This document shows positions 36,925 to 45,736 of a DNA stretch of 64,000 bases, piece by piece; the stretch's first letter is position 1; every line of letters starts with the position of its first letter. Origin of the DNA: Fidelibacterota bacterium (lineage in GTDB: Bacteria > Fidelibacterota > UBA8477 > JABMPR01); assembly GCA_018650445.1 (NCBI GenBank), contig JABIFX010000062.1, positions 37,754-101,753 of the forward strand, given 5' to 3'. The notes below the pieces were generated by a model. That model saw nothing but the letters and a program-made list of their open reading frames with translations. It was not told the DNA's origin and ran no database searches. Made by a program: the position numbers and the translations under genes.

Positions 36925-38376
36925 TTAGTTCAGTTTATAGCTCAGTGTAATCATGTGTTGACCTCCACCTCGTACTTTTCTGTCAGGCTGATCCCGTTCC
37001 CCTTGAAAATTGAAGGCGCTGTCATCCACCCGTTTCATCCAGGGGATCATTTGATAGATTTCATACTGTAGCGTAAAGGAATTGAGGGTGAAGCTTATGG
37101 GAGCTCCTATCGAAATCGTATGCAAATGGAATTGCAAGGGATCATCGATGGGAACAGAGCGAATATTAAATTCAAGTTCCGCTTCACCAACAACCATAAA
37201 ATCAAAGTAGGCATGTTGGTATCCAGCATTCAGATCTACTCTAATTCCTCGATTGATTAGTTCTCGGTAGAAGCTCAGATGTTGTGAGATACTTTTTCCC
37301 GATATCTGCAATTGGGCTGCATGAGCAATAGGAAAAAGCCAGTAACGTCCCAACACCGGGGTACTCAGCTCAGTATTTACCTCCCATTGGGAATATCCGA
37401 CACCAAGCTCCAGATCCAGATTTTCCAATTGACTTTCAATAGAAAATGCACCCCCCCTTCGGCTGAAGTCAAGCCATCCCAATTCTGGAAAATCATCAAT
37501 AATATCCTTTGGTAGTGGATTGTCTATGGTCAGGTCAACATTGTTCTTCTGTAAGGTCAAAGTTGGCTTAAATGACCATAGTGGACTTTCCAGGCTTATC
37601 TCCAGAAACTGATTCTCGTTGGCACCATCAAAAATCATCTGACGCTCGCCCTGCAATTCATCAATATTGGAATTATTTAAATATTCGACATATGGTGCAA
37701 AGGTGGATTCTGACACTCTGTAATTGAGATTCAGAATCAGATTTGATCCCATGGGCAAGCTGGTGAAGGTCTGTAATCCAGTCAAATCAAATTTACCCTG
37801 AGCGTCAAATTCATTTCCAAAACTGGGTTCCAGCCAATCAAGGAAGTAACGATTCATCTGTGAATCCTCAGATTCCGGATATTCATTTATCAGTGAGGGA
37901 GCAGTAAATATTGTACGCCGTTGATCAATTTTCACACCCCATAGCATTTTATCGTTACCAAGGCCTACTTGTAAGTCAAGATTGCCACCCTCAAGCAGAT
38001 AATCTGTATTTATGAATAGATCTGAATTGGGGGTTGAGTAATTTTCACGTCGTTCCTGTACCTGGAAAATGGCCCCATATTTAAAACTGCCCCTGGCGTT
38101 TACAGCATGCAAATTAACAGTGACGCCATCTCCAAAAAGTGACTGGGTTTCTTTGCCTGCTATTCTCTCACGAAAGTAATCCTGATAGATATAAGCACTT
38201 GAAAGTTTAAGCTGGGTTTGCTGAAGGTCCGATAGGTTCATCCTGGTCAAAGTGGGTTGGTCTAACACATTGTTCAACAAGCTGTAGAATTCCTGAGCTA
38301 TGCCGACGTCACTGAAGACCATATAGAACAAGAGGAAGAAACAACGTTTCTTCCTCTTATATGTTATAAAATTCAA
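36925..38376 (-). CDS. putative outer-membrane beta-barrel protein
   Basis: This 483-aa protein has a basic signal peptide (YKRKKRCFFLLFYMVFSDVGIAQ). The remainder is a series of amphipathic beta-strands (VNLHAVNARGSFKYGAIFQVQERRENY, GNLDLQVGLGNDKMLWGVKIDQRRTIF, SNLILNLNYRVSEST, QLQISGKSISQHLSFYREL, ending QHMITLSYKLN) typical of an outer-membrane barrel. No specific family was recognised; it may relate to Bacteroidetes DUF5723-like proteins, but that is weak. It begins 14 bp after the tailed protein gene 38391-40754 and is probably in the same operon. A perfect 12-bp inverted repeat overlaps codons 7-16. Confidence 0.55.
   Translation of the reverse strand: MNFITYKRKKRCFFLLFYMVFSDVGIAQEFYSLLNNVLDQPTLTRMNLSDLQQTQLKLSSAYIYQDYFRERIAGKETQSLFGDGVTVNLHAVNARGSFKYGAIFQVQERRENYSTPNSDLFINTDYLLEGGNLDLQVGLGNDKMLWGVKIDQRRTIFTAPSLINEYPESEDSQMNRYFLDWLEPSFGNEFDAQGKFDLTGLQTFTSLPMGSNLILNLNYRVSESTFAPYVEYLNNSNIDELQGERQMIFDGANENQFLEISLESPLWSFKPTLTLQKNNVDLTIDNPLPKDIIDDFPELGWLDFSRRGGAFSIESQLENLDLELGVGYSQWEVNTELSTPVLGRYWLFPIAHAAQLQISGKSISQHLSFYRELINRGIRVDLNAGYQHAYFDFMVVGEAELEFNIRSVPIDDPLQFHLHTISIGAPISFTLNSFTLQYEIYQMIPWMKRVDDSAFNFQGERDQPDRKVRGGGQHMITLSYKLN
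38330..38358 (-). repeat. 12-bp inverted repeat over the start of a CDS
   Basis: AAGAGGAAGAAA (38330-38341) and TTTCTTCCTCTT (38347-38358) are exact reverse complements with a 5-nt loop. It lies 32 nt past the stop of the upstream gene and within the signal-peptide codons of the next. No U-tract follows, so it may be an mRNA hairpin that alters translation or RNA stability between the two genes. Confidence 0.7.
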
Positions 38377-38390
38377 GCTAAATTAGAATT

Positions 38391-40754
38391 CTATTTGATC
38401 AATAGAACCTTATTTGCAGTCGTCTTCCCATCATATTGAACCCGATAAAAATACAGATTCGATGGCAACCTTGCTGCAGTCCAGAGGATATTGTGATGAC
38501 CTGCAGTCAGTTCTTCCTTAACCAGTGTTTCAACTCGTTGCCCGCGGATATTGAATATGCTGACATTGACCATACCATCAGCCGGCAGATCAAAGCGAAT
38601 ATTTGTCACAGGGTTGAAGGGGTTCGGATAGGCTGCATAGACCTTAAAACTCATTGGCAACGCATCTGGCTCTGGAATAATAGTCGTAACAAAACGATCC
38701 GGGAAGAGACCACCCCAGGTTAGATCATTACCAAAGACCTGGCCGCGCCACATGAGGAGAAAACTTGTAGGTGGATTATCAAACCAGGCCGAAAAGTTGA
38801 CTCGTTCGTCATCCATCCACACCATGGAATCCGGAAAAGCAAAATCTTGCCAGAGATCATAGCTAATTGTTTCCATTTCCTCCATATCTTCTACAAAGGA
38901 GATACCATCAAAACCAAAATCACCCTCAAAAGGTTGCATGGCATTAGCCAGTCCCGCCATAAGCTCAAAGAACTCATTGATGGTTAAAAGGGCTTCCTCA
39001 AGATCATCACCTAATTCAATAAACTGCTCCACTCCATAATCAGTGAGAGTCAGGAAATTTGGATTCGATTCTTCAAGCATGAGGATCAGATCTGTTTCAT
39101 CTTCAATATCGCTAAAATCAAGTACACTGGGATCAAGGTTAAGAACAAAGATTTCATCAAGATTGTCATAGACCTGTGTGACCGCATCCACGATCAGTTC
39201 GGCTGCACCCTGAAGAATTTCTAATTCCACCTGCAATGCAGCAACTGCAACCCATGGAATATGAATAATCTCAAACTCACTGTTAGGACCGATTAAGTAA
39301 GGTCCAAACGCATCTAGCTCGGTTTTAACCAGCATGACGAAGTGAACTGAAGTGTCCGCATCAAGAAACGAGGATAAATGATCCTGCATATCATCCAGAT
39401 CACTAAATAAATCGACACTTTGCCAATCATAAAGATAGGTAAGACTGTCAATTCGACCTGCATCTAGGAGTCGAAAAACATCATCAAAGGTACCGCTGTA
39501 TTCTTCGACCATATCGTAGGCCAAAATCCCAGCTAATCCTAGATGGGCATCAGAATCAGTAGGATCTAACAGTAAATCAGCTTCCCAGGCTAATCTCAGG
39601 GCCTCCATGCGCAGGTCCAGAGCATCATCTTCATCCCAATTATTCATCACTAAATCGGCTGAGAGGAGATCTAAATTCTGGGCATCTAGACCATCAGGGA
39701 AAATTCCTCCAAAGGTAAAGCTCTCAGGTGTGCTGGATCTATAATAATCCCAATACACATCAACGATTTGGCCTTCCGGCAGATTTTGAATTATGGCCAG
39801 AGGAACGATGGTTTTATCTTCTACATCAGGACCAAATTCATAAGCTTTACCCCCAAGTAGTGTGTCCAACTCAGCAAGAGCACTTTGGAGTGAATCAATA
39901 GGCGCAGTATCGATTTCAAAGGGTCCAAATGGATCATTCTCGAAAATCACTCTGACTGTGTCCAATAACTCAGTCATGCCATTCAGTCCACTACGCAATT
40001 CAGAAATCCCGGGCATTACATCACCATCGTACACCATCATGATGGAATCCATATAATTCCCGAAATTTTCCATATTATTTCCGATTGAATCTCCTATTTC
40101 ACTGAGATCATGGAAATGATCAAATAATTCGCGATCAATGACGAATACTGTATCTGAAATATCATTTGCCAGGATCTGCATGGAGAATTCAAAATCAGCT
40201 TCATGATTGTAAACCGAATCAATATTATGACCAAAATCATGAATCATGAAATTGTCATCGATATCATTCCCTAGATTCTCCAGGGCCAATCCAACATTTT
40301 CAAAATTATTGCCCAATGTTTCATCCATGTCGTTTATGAAATCCCGAAAAGTCTCATAATCTCCACTACTAAAAAAATTGGTCAGATTTGTGAGGATTGG
40401 ATCCATTTGCCATGGGTCAAGCATTGGGATTATGTCGTCCTCTATACGGATAAAGATTGAATCAAGGTTGATTTCAATGGAATCTGCCAGCAATTCGAGA
40501 TCACCGAAAGCCGTATCAGCGTCAATATGAGTCCAGGCAAATGATAGTGCAGATAACCCTATATAGGCTTTCATTGTGGCGGCATCATCACCACCAATTG
40601 CAACTTGGGCTTCCCATTCTGATTCTTTGGAGTTTAGATAATTGACATAATCTGTATCAATGCTCTCTTGTAACACGAGATCAGGTGCTTGAGCGTTAAT
40701 ACCCGTGACCATCATGAGACTTAATATCAACATTCTTAATTGTTTAAATTTCAT
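38391..40754 (-). CDS. acidic secreted protein with type IX-like sorting tail
   Basis: It is 787 aa from ATG 40754, which follows AAGGGGACAGCC; a longer frame from 40817 has no SD. A signal peptide (MKFKQLRMLILSLMMVTGINA) is followed by a region very rich in Asp/Glu and Leu/Ile/Phe (for example FDDVFRLLDAGRIDSLTYLYDWQSVDLFSDLDDMQDHLSSFLDAD), predicted mostly helical. Two segments resemble each other: YYRSSTPESFTFGGIFPDGLDAQN and MLMWRG...LTWGGLFPDRFV-like sequence. The last 80 residues are the sorting tail (YPNPFNPVTNIRF...SNLYFYRVQYDGKTTANKVLLIK). It is paired with a beta-barrel gene 14 bp downstream. The function is not recognised; it could be a surface protein exported across the outer membrane. 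Confidence 0.7.
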   Translation of the reverse strand: MKFKQLRMLILSLMMVTGINAQAPDLVLQESIDTDYVNYLNSKESEWEAQVAIGGDDAATMKAYIGLSALSFAWTHIDADTAFGDLELLADSIEINLDSIFIRIEDDIIPMLDPWQMDPILTNLTNFFSSGDYETFRDFINDMDETLGNNFENVGLALENLGNDIDDNFMIHDFGHNIDSVYNHEADFEFSMQILANDISDTVFVIDRELFDHFHDLSEIGDSIGNNMENFGNYMDSIMMVYDGDVMPGISELRSGLNGMTELLDTVRVIFENDPFGPFEIDTAPIDSLQSALAELDTLLGGKAYEFGPDVEDKTIVPLAIIQNLPEGQIVDVYWDYYRSSTPESFTFGGIFPDGLDAQNLDLLSADLVMNNWDEDDALDLRMEALRLAWEADLLLDPTDSDAHLGLAGILAYDMVEEYSGTFDDVFRLLDAGRIDSLTYLYDWQSVDLFSDLDDMQDHLSSFLDADTSVHFVMLVKTELDAFGPYLIGPNSEFEIIHIPWVAVAALQVELEILQGAAELIVDAVTQVYDNLDEIFVLNLDPSVLDFSDIEDETDLILMLEESNPNFLTLTDYGVEQFIELGDDLEEALLTINEFFELMAGLANAMQPFEGDFGFDGISFVEDMEEMETISYDLWQDFAFPDSMVWMDDERVNFSAWFDNPPTSFLLMWRGQVFGNDLTWGGLFPDRFVTTIIPEPDALPMSFKVYAAYPNPFNPVTNIRFDLPADGMVNVSIFNIRGQRVETLVKEELTAGHHNILWTAARLPSNLYFYRVQYDGKTTANKVLLIK

Positions 40755-41365
40755 GGCTGTCCCCTTCTCAAAATATTTTTTCATATTTATGCGCACCGAA
40801 GTTACAGTATCAATCAATAGAGTTCAACGAAATCAGAATTAATTCTAATGTGTTAGTCTGTTTTGAGATCATGCAATTTGCTTGAATTAATCAGCTTATC
40901 GCATTTGTGTTATCATGTTGAATCTCATGGGATTAACCTCTTTTATTAAATCCTACATGTTCTTGGGATCGTTTCAAAAAATCTTTTAGCTGATGTGACT
41001 TGGAATACAATTAATACTAGAAGATCAGAATTGTAATCACTTGTCTCACAATGAAGCAATACCCAACACTGTAAATACTTGATTTTGTTATGTTTTTCAT
41101 ATGCCTGGATGGTTCTAGCAATGATCACACGAAAAAAGGGTGTTCAAGTTGGTGAAGATCAATTGCCGTAGAGGCTGGTGAATTAAAGTACGAAATTGAG
41201 AGTGGGCATTGGTGGCGATTCATAGATAGGTGCAAAAATATCAACAATCAATCCTTGCTCAGCTTTGATTTTAACATACATTTAGCTCATATTTGGCCAA
41301 CCAGGGAAGCACAGGATCAAGAATTTAATTGATGGTATAAACCGTAATTGTGAGGAGTCCACAAA
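40755..41365. other. intergenic region with a DUF1684-like remnant
   Basis: About 600 bp lie between a minus-strand tailed protein gene and a small plus-strand gene. Apart from the short DUF1684-like remnant at 41159-41209, it has no gene or clear signal. It is AT-rich. Confidence 0.4.
41159..41209 (+). pseudogene. short remnant resembling the DUF1684 C-terminus
   Basis: Plus-frame translation reads SIAVEAGELKYEIESGH. The intact gene at 35898-36815 ends VSIQAGELAYEIDSGH, so 11 of the last 13 residues of that tail match. A stop codon lies directly upstream in frame and no other part of the domain is visible. It may be the debris of a deleted paralogue. The similarity is short, so chance cannot be fully excluded. 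Confidence 0.5.
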
Positions 41366-41560
41366 ATGATGAGAAATGTTGCACTGGGTCTTATTGTACT
41401 GGCAGGCGTAGGCTTAATTTCAGCGATTGTTTCTGTAATGCTGGGGAGTTCTATCCTTGGTATTAGTGCTGAAGAATTTTCCCGGATATGTTCAAACCTG
41501 GCTTTGATAGCCATCGCTCTGGCGGTTTGGTTCAAAAAAGTCAGCTTCTCAGACAAGTAA
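41366..41560 (+). CDS. small two-helix membrane protein
   Basis: This 64-aa protein has two hydrophobic segments (VALGLIVLAGVGLISAIVSVMLGSSILGI and ICSNLALIAIALAVWF) separated by a short acidic turn, and ends in a basic/acidic tail KKVSFSDK. ATG ATG is preceded by GAGGAG about 8-10 nt upstream. A palindromic terminator-like hairpin follows at 41601-41627. No family was recognised. The SD, full hydrophobic pattern and downstream hairpin support a real gene, but no neighbour hints at its role. Confidence 0.5.
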   Translation: MMRNVALGLIVLAGVGLISAIVSVMLGSSILGISAEEFSRICSNLALIAIALAVWFKKVSFSDK

Positions 41561-41600
41561 CCCTTTTAAGTATAAGGTTCCCCAGTGGGGTTTTGAGATA

Positions 41601-41627
41601 AATCATCCAGGAAATTCCTGGATGATT
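41601..41627 (+). terminator. palindromic terminator-like hairpin
   Basis: ATCATCCAGGA and TCCTGGATGAT form a perfect 11-bp stem around a 3-nt loop, 41 nt after the small membrane gene. Only a weak T-run (TTTATTA) follows. It could serve as a terminator, possibly for convergent transcription from 41751-43922. Confidence 0.55.
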
Positions 41628-41750
41628 TATTAGCTATACTTGTAGATGAGTTCCAAGGACAACCTTCAGTCGCTGCTCTGTCCATCTTGTTTTGAAACAA
41701 CAGGATGGATTTTCATGAAAAGAACATAGGCTTTAGCCAAGCAAAAATTC

Positions 41751-43922
41751 TTACATACCAAATTGCCATAATAGGAAAGCCCATGCATCTGCACGTCCTT
41801 CTAAGGACTGTCTGCGTGTTGATCCGATACCATGTCCGGCACTATATTCAACTCTGAAGAGGACTGGATTACTACTTGATGTGGCAGCTTGTAGTCTGGC
41901 CGTCATTTTTGCTGAATTCCATGGATCCACACGAGGATCATTCATACCATGGGTCAAAAGCACAGCAGGATAGGCCGTTCCCTCCTTGACATGGTGATAT
42001 GAACTCATGGCAAGTAGCCCCTTGAATTCTTCTTCTATTGTTACTGTCCCAAATTCGTAGACATTTGGTACGCCATTGGTAGTTGTCTCCATACGCACGG
42101 CATCTAGATCACCGACATTGATGATGGCTGCTTTGAATAGATCCGGACGCTCGGTAATTGCCCGACCAATGGTAATTCCTCCAGCACTACCGCCTTGCCC
42201 GGCGATAAGCTCATGAGATGTGTAACCACTTGTGATGAGATACTCTGAACAGGCAATAAAATCCTTCCATGTATTTGGTTTGGTCGTTTTCTGACCCGCA
42301 TGATGCCATGCTTTTCCATATTCACCGCCGCCACGGATATGTGCAATAGCCAAAACGCCACCGCGTTCAAGCCAGGCAATATTCAACGGATTATAATAGA
42401 CAGATGAAATGCTACCATAAGCGCCATATCCTTTAATCAGTGCAGGGTTTTTCCCATCAAGTTCAATCCCTGCTCTATAAATAATTGACAGGGGCACTTC
42501 AACCCCATCGTGGCTTTTAACTTTTACTTCCTTTGATTCAAATCCTGGTAGATCATCAAATTCACCTTTGGGTAGCAAATCGGTCATACTATATGTGTTG
42601 TCGTCAGGATTATAGGAGTAAACTGATCCACCTTTGGTCCATGAGCTGGTCCTGATCAACACTTCTTCCCGATAGAGAGTCGCCGAAGTAACCCAGCCTG
42701 AGGCATTATCAGGCAGCTCCATAGCCAACAGTTTGTTAGCACCATCATAGTCAATTCTCAAGATACGGTCAATTCCACCATCATTGACTCCTACATACAG
42801 AGCCTTGGATGAGGTTGTCATATAATCTACCACTGCATCACTCTCTTGAACTACCGATTGCGCCCTTGCGATATCAGGATTGCTCAATGAAGTCCGGATG
42901 ACTTTGAAACGAGGAGCGTCCTTTGCTGATTGTAGATATATTTCATCTCCGTGAACGGTATAACTGGTCACTTCATCCTCCACGCCGCATATTTTTTTCC
43001 AGGGTATGGATTCCTGCAGGAGTGTTGCGATAGGTGCTGCATAGAGGGCGAGCTCGTTAGAATCTCCGTGTTTTACCTTGATCACAGCATGGTTTGATCC
43101 AGATGAAATATATATGCTTGGGAAGTCGTCTTCTCCAAGAGGCATATGCTCAGAGAGATCTATTCCAGCGATAAATTGATCCTGCTTCACAGGAGTATTG
43201 AGGCGATGAAAGTATACTTTTGTATTTTTATAAATATCTGTTACGGGAGCATCCTCGGAGAGAAACTGGCGGCGACTATAGAAGAAACCATCTCCCCCTG
43301 GAAGCCATTGAGGTCGGTTATAGGCAGTTTCAAGGTGGTCAATTGTTTCAGGTAGATGCTTGCCGCTTTTTATATCTAAAATGTGCAATACGGTTTCTTC
43401 TGATCCACTTTTAGCAAGTCCGTAAACCAAAACCTCCCCATCCATTGAGGGGCTGTATTTCCAAATAGAATAATGCTGATCTTCCTCAGCTACCACCTGT
43501 TCAGGATCGATGAGTAATTTTTCTGTTCCAGAGGATGTGCGCACATACAACTTGGGCAGGTTTTCTCCGGCATTTCGTTTATAATAGAATAGTGTACCAT
43601 CCTTTAGATAGGTATAGCCATAGGTAGTAAAAGGTTTTCCTGAATCCAACTCCAGCATCCGATTTAACAGACCCTGACGCGCAGGTAGGGTGGTCAAAAT
43701 ATTTTTGGCATAGTCCGCCTGCCCTTTGATCCATTTCATTACATAGGGATCCTCAAGTTTTTCCATATAGCGATAGGGATCATCCACAATGGTCCCCCAA
43801 TATTCTGTACCAACATTTTCTATGCGGGCGACTGGGGGATTTTGCTCGGTGGTTTGTTTTTTATCAGGTCCGCAACCGGCAAATATTACAGTTAGTACTA
43901 GTATCCAAAGTACAGGTTTCAT
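41751..43922 (-). CDS. prolyl oligopeptidase-family (S9A) lipoprotein
   Basis: It is 723 aa from ATG 43922 (SD AGGGAG); the frame extends to 43949 without SD support. A lipoprotein signal is present (VLWILVLTVIFAGC). Residues about 40-420 form the seven-bladed propeller; residues about 430-723 form the alpha/beta-hydrolase domain. The nucleophile Ser lies in GQGGSAGG (about 579), Asp in HGMNDPRVDPW (about 660) and His in SAGHGIG (about 696). GGSAGG is the form seen in oligopeptidase B, while prolyl oligopeptidase usually has GGSNGG. The enzyme probably cleaves short peptides in the periplasm or at the membrane. It stands as a single minus-strand gene. Confidence 0.9.
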   Translation of the reverse strand: MKPVLWILVLTVIFAGCGPDKKQTTEQNPPVARIENVGTEYWGTIVDDPYRYMEKLEDPYVMKWIKGQADYAKNILTTLPARQGLLNRMLELDSGKPFTTYGYTYLKDGTLFYYKRNAGENLPKLYVRTSSGTEKLLIDPEQVVAEEDQHYSIWKYSPSMDGEVLVYGLAKSGSEETVLHILDIKSGKHLPETIDHLETAYNRPQWLPGGDGFFYSRRQFLSEDAPVTDIYKNTKVYFHRLNTPVKQDQFIAGIDLSEHMPLGEDDFPSIYISSGSNHAVIKVKHGDSNELALYAAPIATLLQESIPWKKICGVEDEVTSYTVHGDEIYLQSAKDAPRFKVIRTSLSNPDIARAQSVVQESDAVVDYMTTSSKALYVGVNDGGIDRILRIDYDGANKLLAMELPDNASGWVTSATLYREEVLIRTSSWTKGGSVYSYNPDDNTYSMTDLLPKGEFDDLPGFESKEVKVKSHDGVEVPLSIIYRAGIELDGKNPALIKGYGAYGSISSVYYNPLNIAWLERGGVLAIAHIRGGGEYGKAWHHAGQKTTKPNTWKDFIACSEYLITSGYTSHELIAGQGGSAGGITIGRAITERPDLFKAAIINVGDLDAVRMETTTNGVPNVYEFGTVTIEEEFKGLLAMSSYHHVKEGTAYPAVLLTHGMNDPRVDPWNSAKMTARLQAATSSSNPVLFRVEYSAGHGIGSTRRQSLEGRADAWAFLLWQFGM

Positions 43923-44419
43923 GATGGTCTCCCTTTCATACACAAGCATGATTTTATTATTTGATCATCCAGGAATTCAGCACTCATGATTTGGTACCTA
44001 ATTTCCCCTTCGTGGTCGAATTCTATTCATGTGTTGCAGCCCAATTGAGATATAAATATAATAGAGCTAATTGATATTAATTGGGCTGAAGATAGGGTGT
44101 TATACGTGTGTGAACAAGTATTACAGAATTTTGCACGCAAAAAGTACAGCAAATACCATGGATCACATTACTCCATCTTCAAATCTGCATGAAAGTGACT
44201 ATAAGCAAAATGCAATTACGTCCTCAATACGTCCAAGCTGTTCTTCACTTAGAGCATTTTATCCCATTTATGAATCCTTTAAAATTATGACCTGCCTGAT
44301 TAATATTTCCAGTCCGTGCCCAATTAATTTTCACTAATAACACAACGGCTCCACGGTCATCATTCTTTTCTCACCGTGTTTCTTTCATTGCCTGCCCGTT
44401 TCGATCTATTTGTTGTAAC
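43923..44419. other. intergenic region with inverted repeat and dispersed repeat fragment
   Basis: About 500 bp have no recognisable gene. It contains a perfect 10-bp inverted repeat, CAGCCCAATT (44037-44046) and AATTGGGCTG (44079-44088), around 32 nt of A/T-rich sequence. A fragment at 44179-44211 is similar to repeat debris near the tRNA gene (46988-47020). Confidence 0.45.
44179..44211. repeat. dispersed repeat fragment shared with tRNA-Asn downstream region
   Basis: TTCAAATCTGCATGAAAGTG followed by ACTATAAGCAAAA matches TTCAAATCTGTCACGAAGTG plus ACTATAAACAAAA at 46988-47020 at 28 of 33 positions by direct comparison. Confidence 0.55.
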
Positions 44420-45724
44420 CTATTTTTGAACTGATGGTTTCAATTCACACCTACCATTCTGGAAATCCAAAACCAATACGCTGTTTTGCGCAATATCTGA
44501 GCCCAGGATTCCATCATACAAAATAAAACCTTCTTTTGCATCTCCCTTAGGTGACTTTCCATTTAGTTCGGCAAAATCCAGCCTGGTTGTGCCAAGAATT
44601 AGACTTTGGTTTCTTAGTAATAGTTTAGTCACATCTTGAAACCCTCCAGCTCCACCCACTTTGGCCCTGGTTATCTCTGCTGAACTCGTATCAAAAATGG
44701 CATAAGATGGTTCATACAAGCTCGTCGTATTGGCTCCTGTATCCATAAAAAATTGTAAGGGGATACCGGTTGTATCTGATACTGTGACAAATGGTTGTGT
44801 GAAAAAATGAAAATTCCGCTCTTCCTGCTGGTCCAACTCTGGTTTCTGAAAAGTGACAGAACCATTGGCATAATCAATTTCTAATTTCAGATTCTGGATC
44901 GCGTTCCAGCCCAGAATTCCGTCAATCTTTAAAATCTTGAATATTTTAAATAGTCGAAATTCCAGATCCTCCTTACTGATTATAAAAGTTGGATGATTCT
45001 CAAAAACCAAATCTTCAATCTTCAATTCCTCAATCATCCCTGGCCAAAGATCAATTTTTTTATCCGTTGAGGTACCAACTTTGCTGGCTTCATCTATGAG
45101 TAAATTCACACCACATTCTTCAGCGATGTCAGATGAGAGAACTGTGAATTCTGCCCCGGTATCGATCCAGAAGGTTTGCTCCACGCCGTTGACCAGCACC
45201 TTTATCATAGGAACACCGGAAATCGATTTTTCCATAGCTATTGTAAGGGGCGTTTCTGGAAAATTGATCACTTCAGTCGGTTGTCTGTTCCAGGCCTTTA
45301 CCATTGAGATTGTATTCATATCATCAATCCCCTGTGGCAATTTGCTATCCAGCTCAATAAAAGCGTCCCAATCAAATGTTAACAAGTAGATCCCGGCGAG
45401 TAAACTTCCGGAATGCTGGACAAATAACGTGTCACTGCTTGATTCAACCAGTTTCTCGAGGATATTCGAACTTATATGATAATCACCAGTCAGCAAAGAT
45501 TTGATAGCTTTACTAAACTGGCCCTGTTCACTGGAGTCAGCAAATTGATCCACATAATTATAGTCCAGATTCTGCATTGCATCCCAAAACCCGCTACTCT
45601 GCCTGGCTTCTACTTTAGCAATTATTTTCTGATCCAATTCATGTAGCTTTAGATTCTCTGCACCTGTGTTCACTTTGATGCACGAGCCAAGTAGTATGCA
45701 GATGATAATGATTAAATAACGCAT
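44420..45724 (-). CDS. lipoprotein with two retropepsin-like aspartyl protease domains
   Basis: It is 434 aa from ATG 45724 with SD GGAG; the GTG at 45736 is unlikely. A lipobox (IIIICILLGSC) is followed by a TPR-like N-terminal part to about 130. Two copies of the Asp_protease_2 fold follow. The first has FWIDTGAEFTVLSS (Asp about 186) and a second-half GILGWNAIQNLKLEID; the second has FFMDTGANTTSLYE (Asp about 326) and GILGSDIAQNSVLVLDF. Retropepsins act as dimers with one DTG per chain, so a double domain could form an internal pair as in pepsins. It directly follows the TrmB-type regulator gene. The substrate is unknown. Confidence 0.85.
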   Translation of the reverse strand: MRYLIIIICILLGSCIKVNTGAENLKLHELDQKIIAKVEARQSSGFWDAMQNLDYNYVDQFADSSEQGQFSKAIKSLLTGDYHISSNILEKLVESSSDTLFVQHSGSLLAGIYLLTFDWDAFIELDSKLPQGIDDMNTISMVKAWNRQPTEVINFPETPLTIAMEKSISGVPMIKVLVNGVEQTFWIDTGAEFTVLSSDIAEECGVNLLIDEASKVGTSTDKKIDLWPGMIEELKIEDLVFENHPTFIISKEDLEFRLFKIFKILKIDGILGWNAIQNLKLEIDYANGSVTFQKPELDQQEERNFHFFTQPFVTVSDTTGIPLQFFMDTGANTTSLYEPSYAIFDTSSAEITRAKVGGAGGFQDVTKLLLRNQSLILGTTRLDFAELNGKSPKGDAKEGFILYDGILGSDIAQNSVLVLDFQNGRCELKPSVQK

Positions 45725-45736
45725 TTTAGTCTCCAC

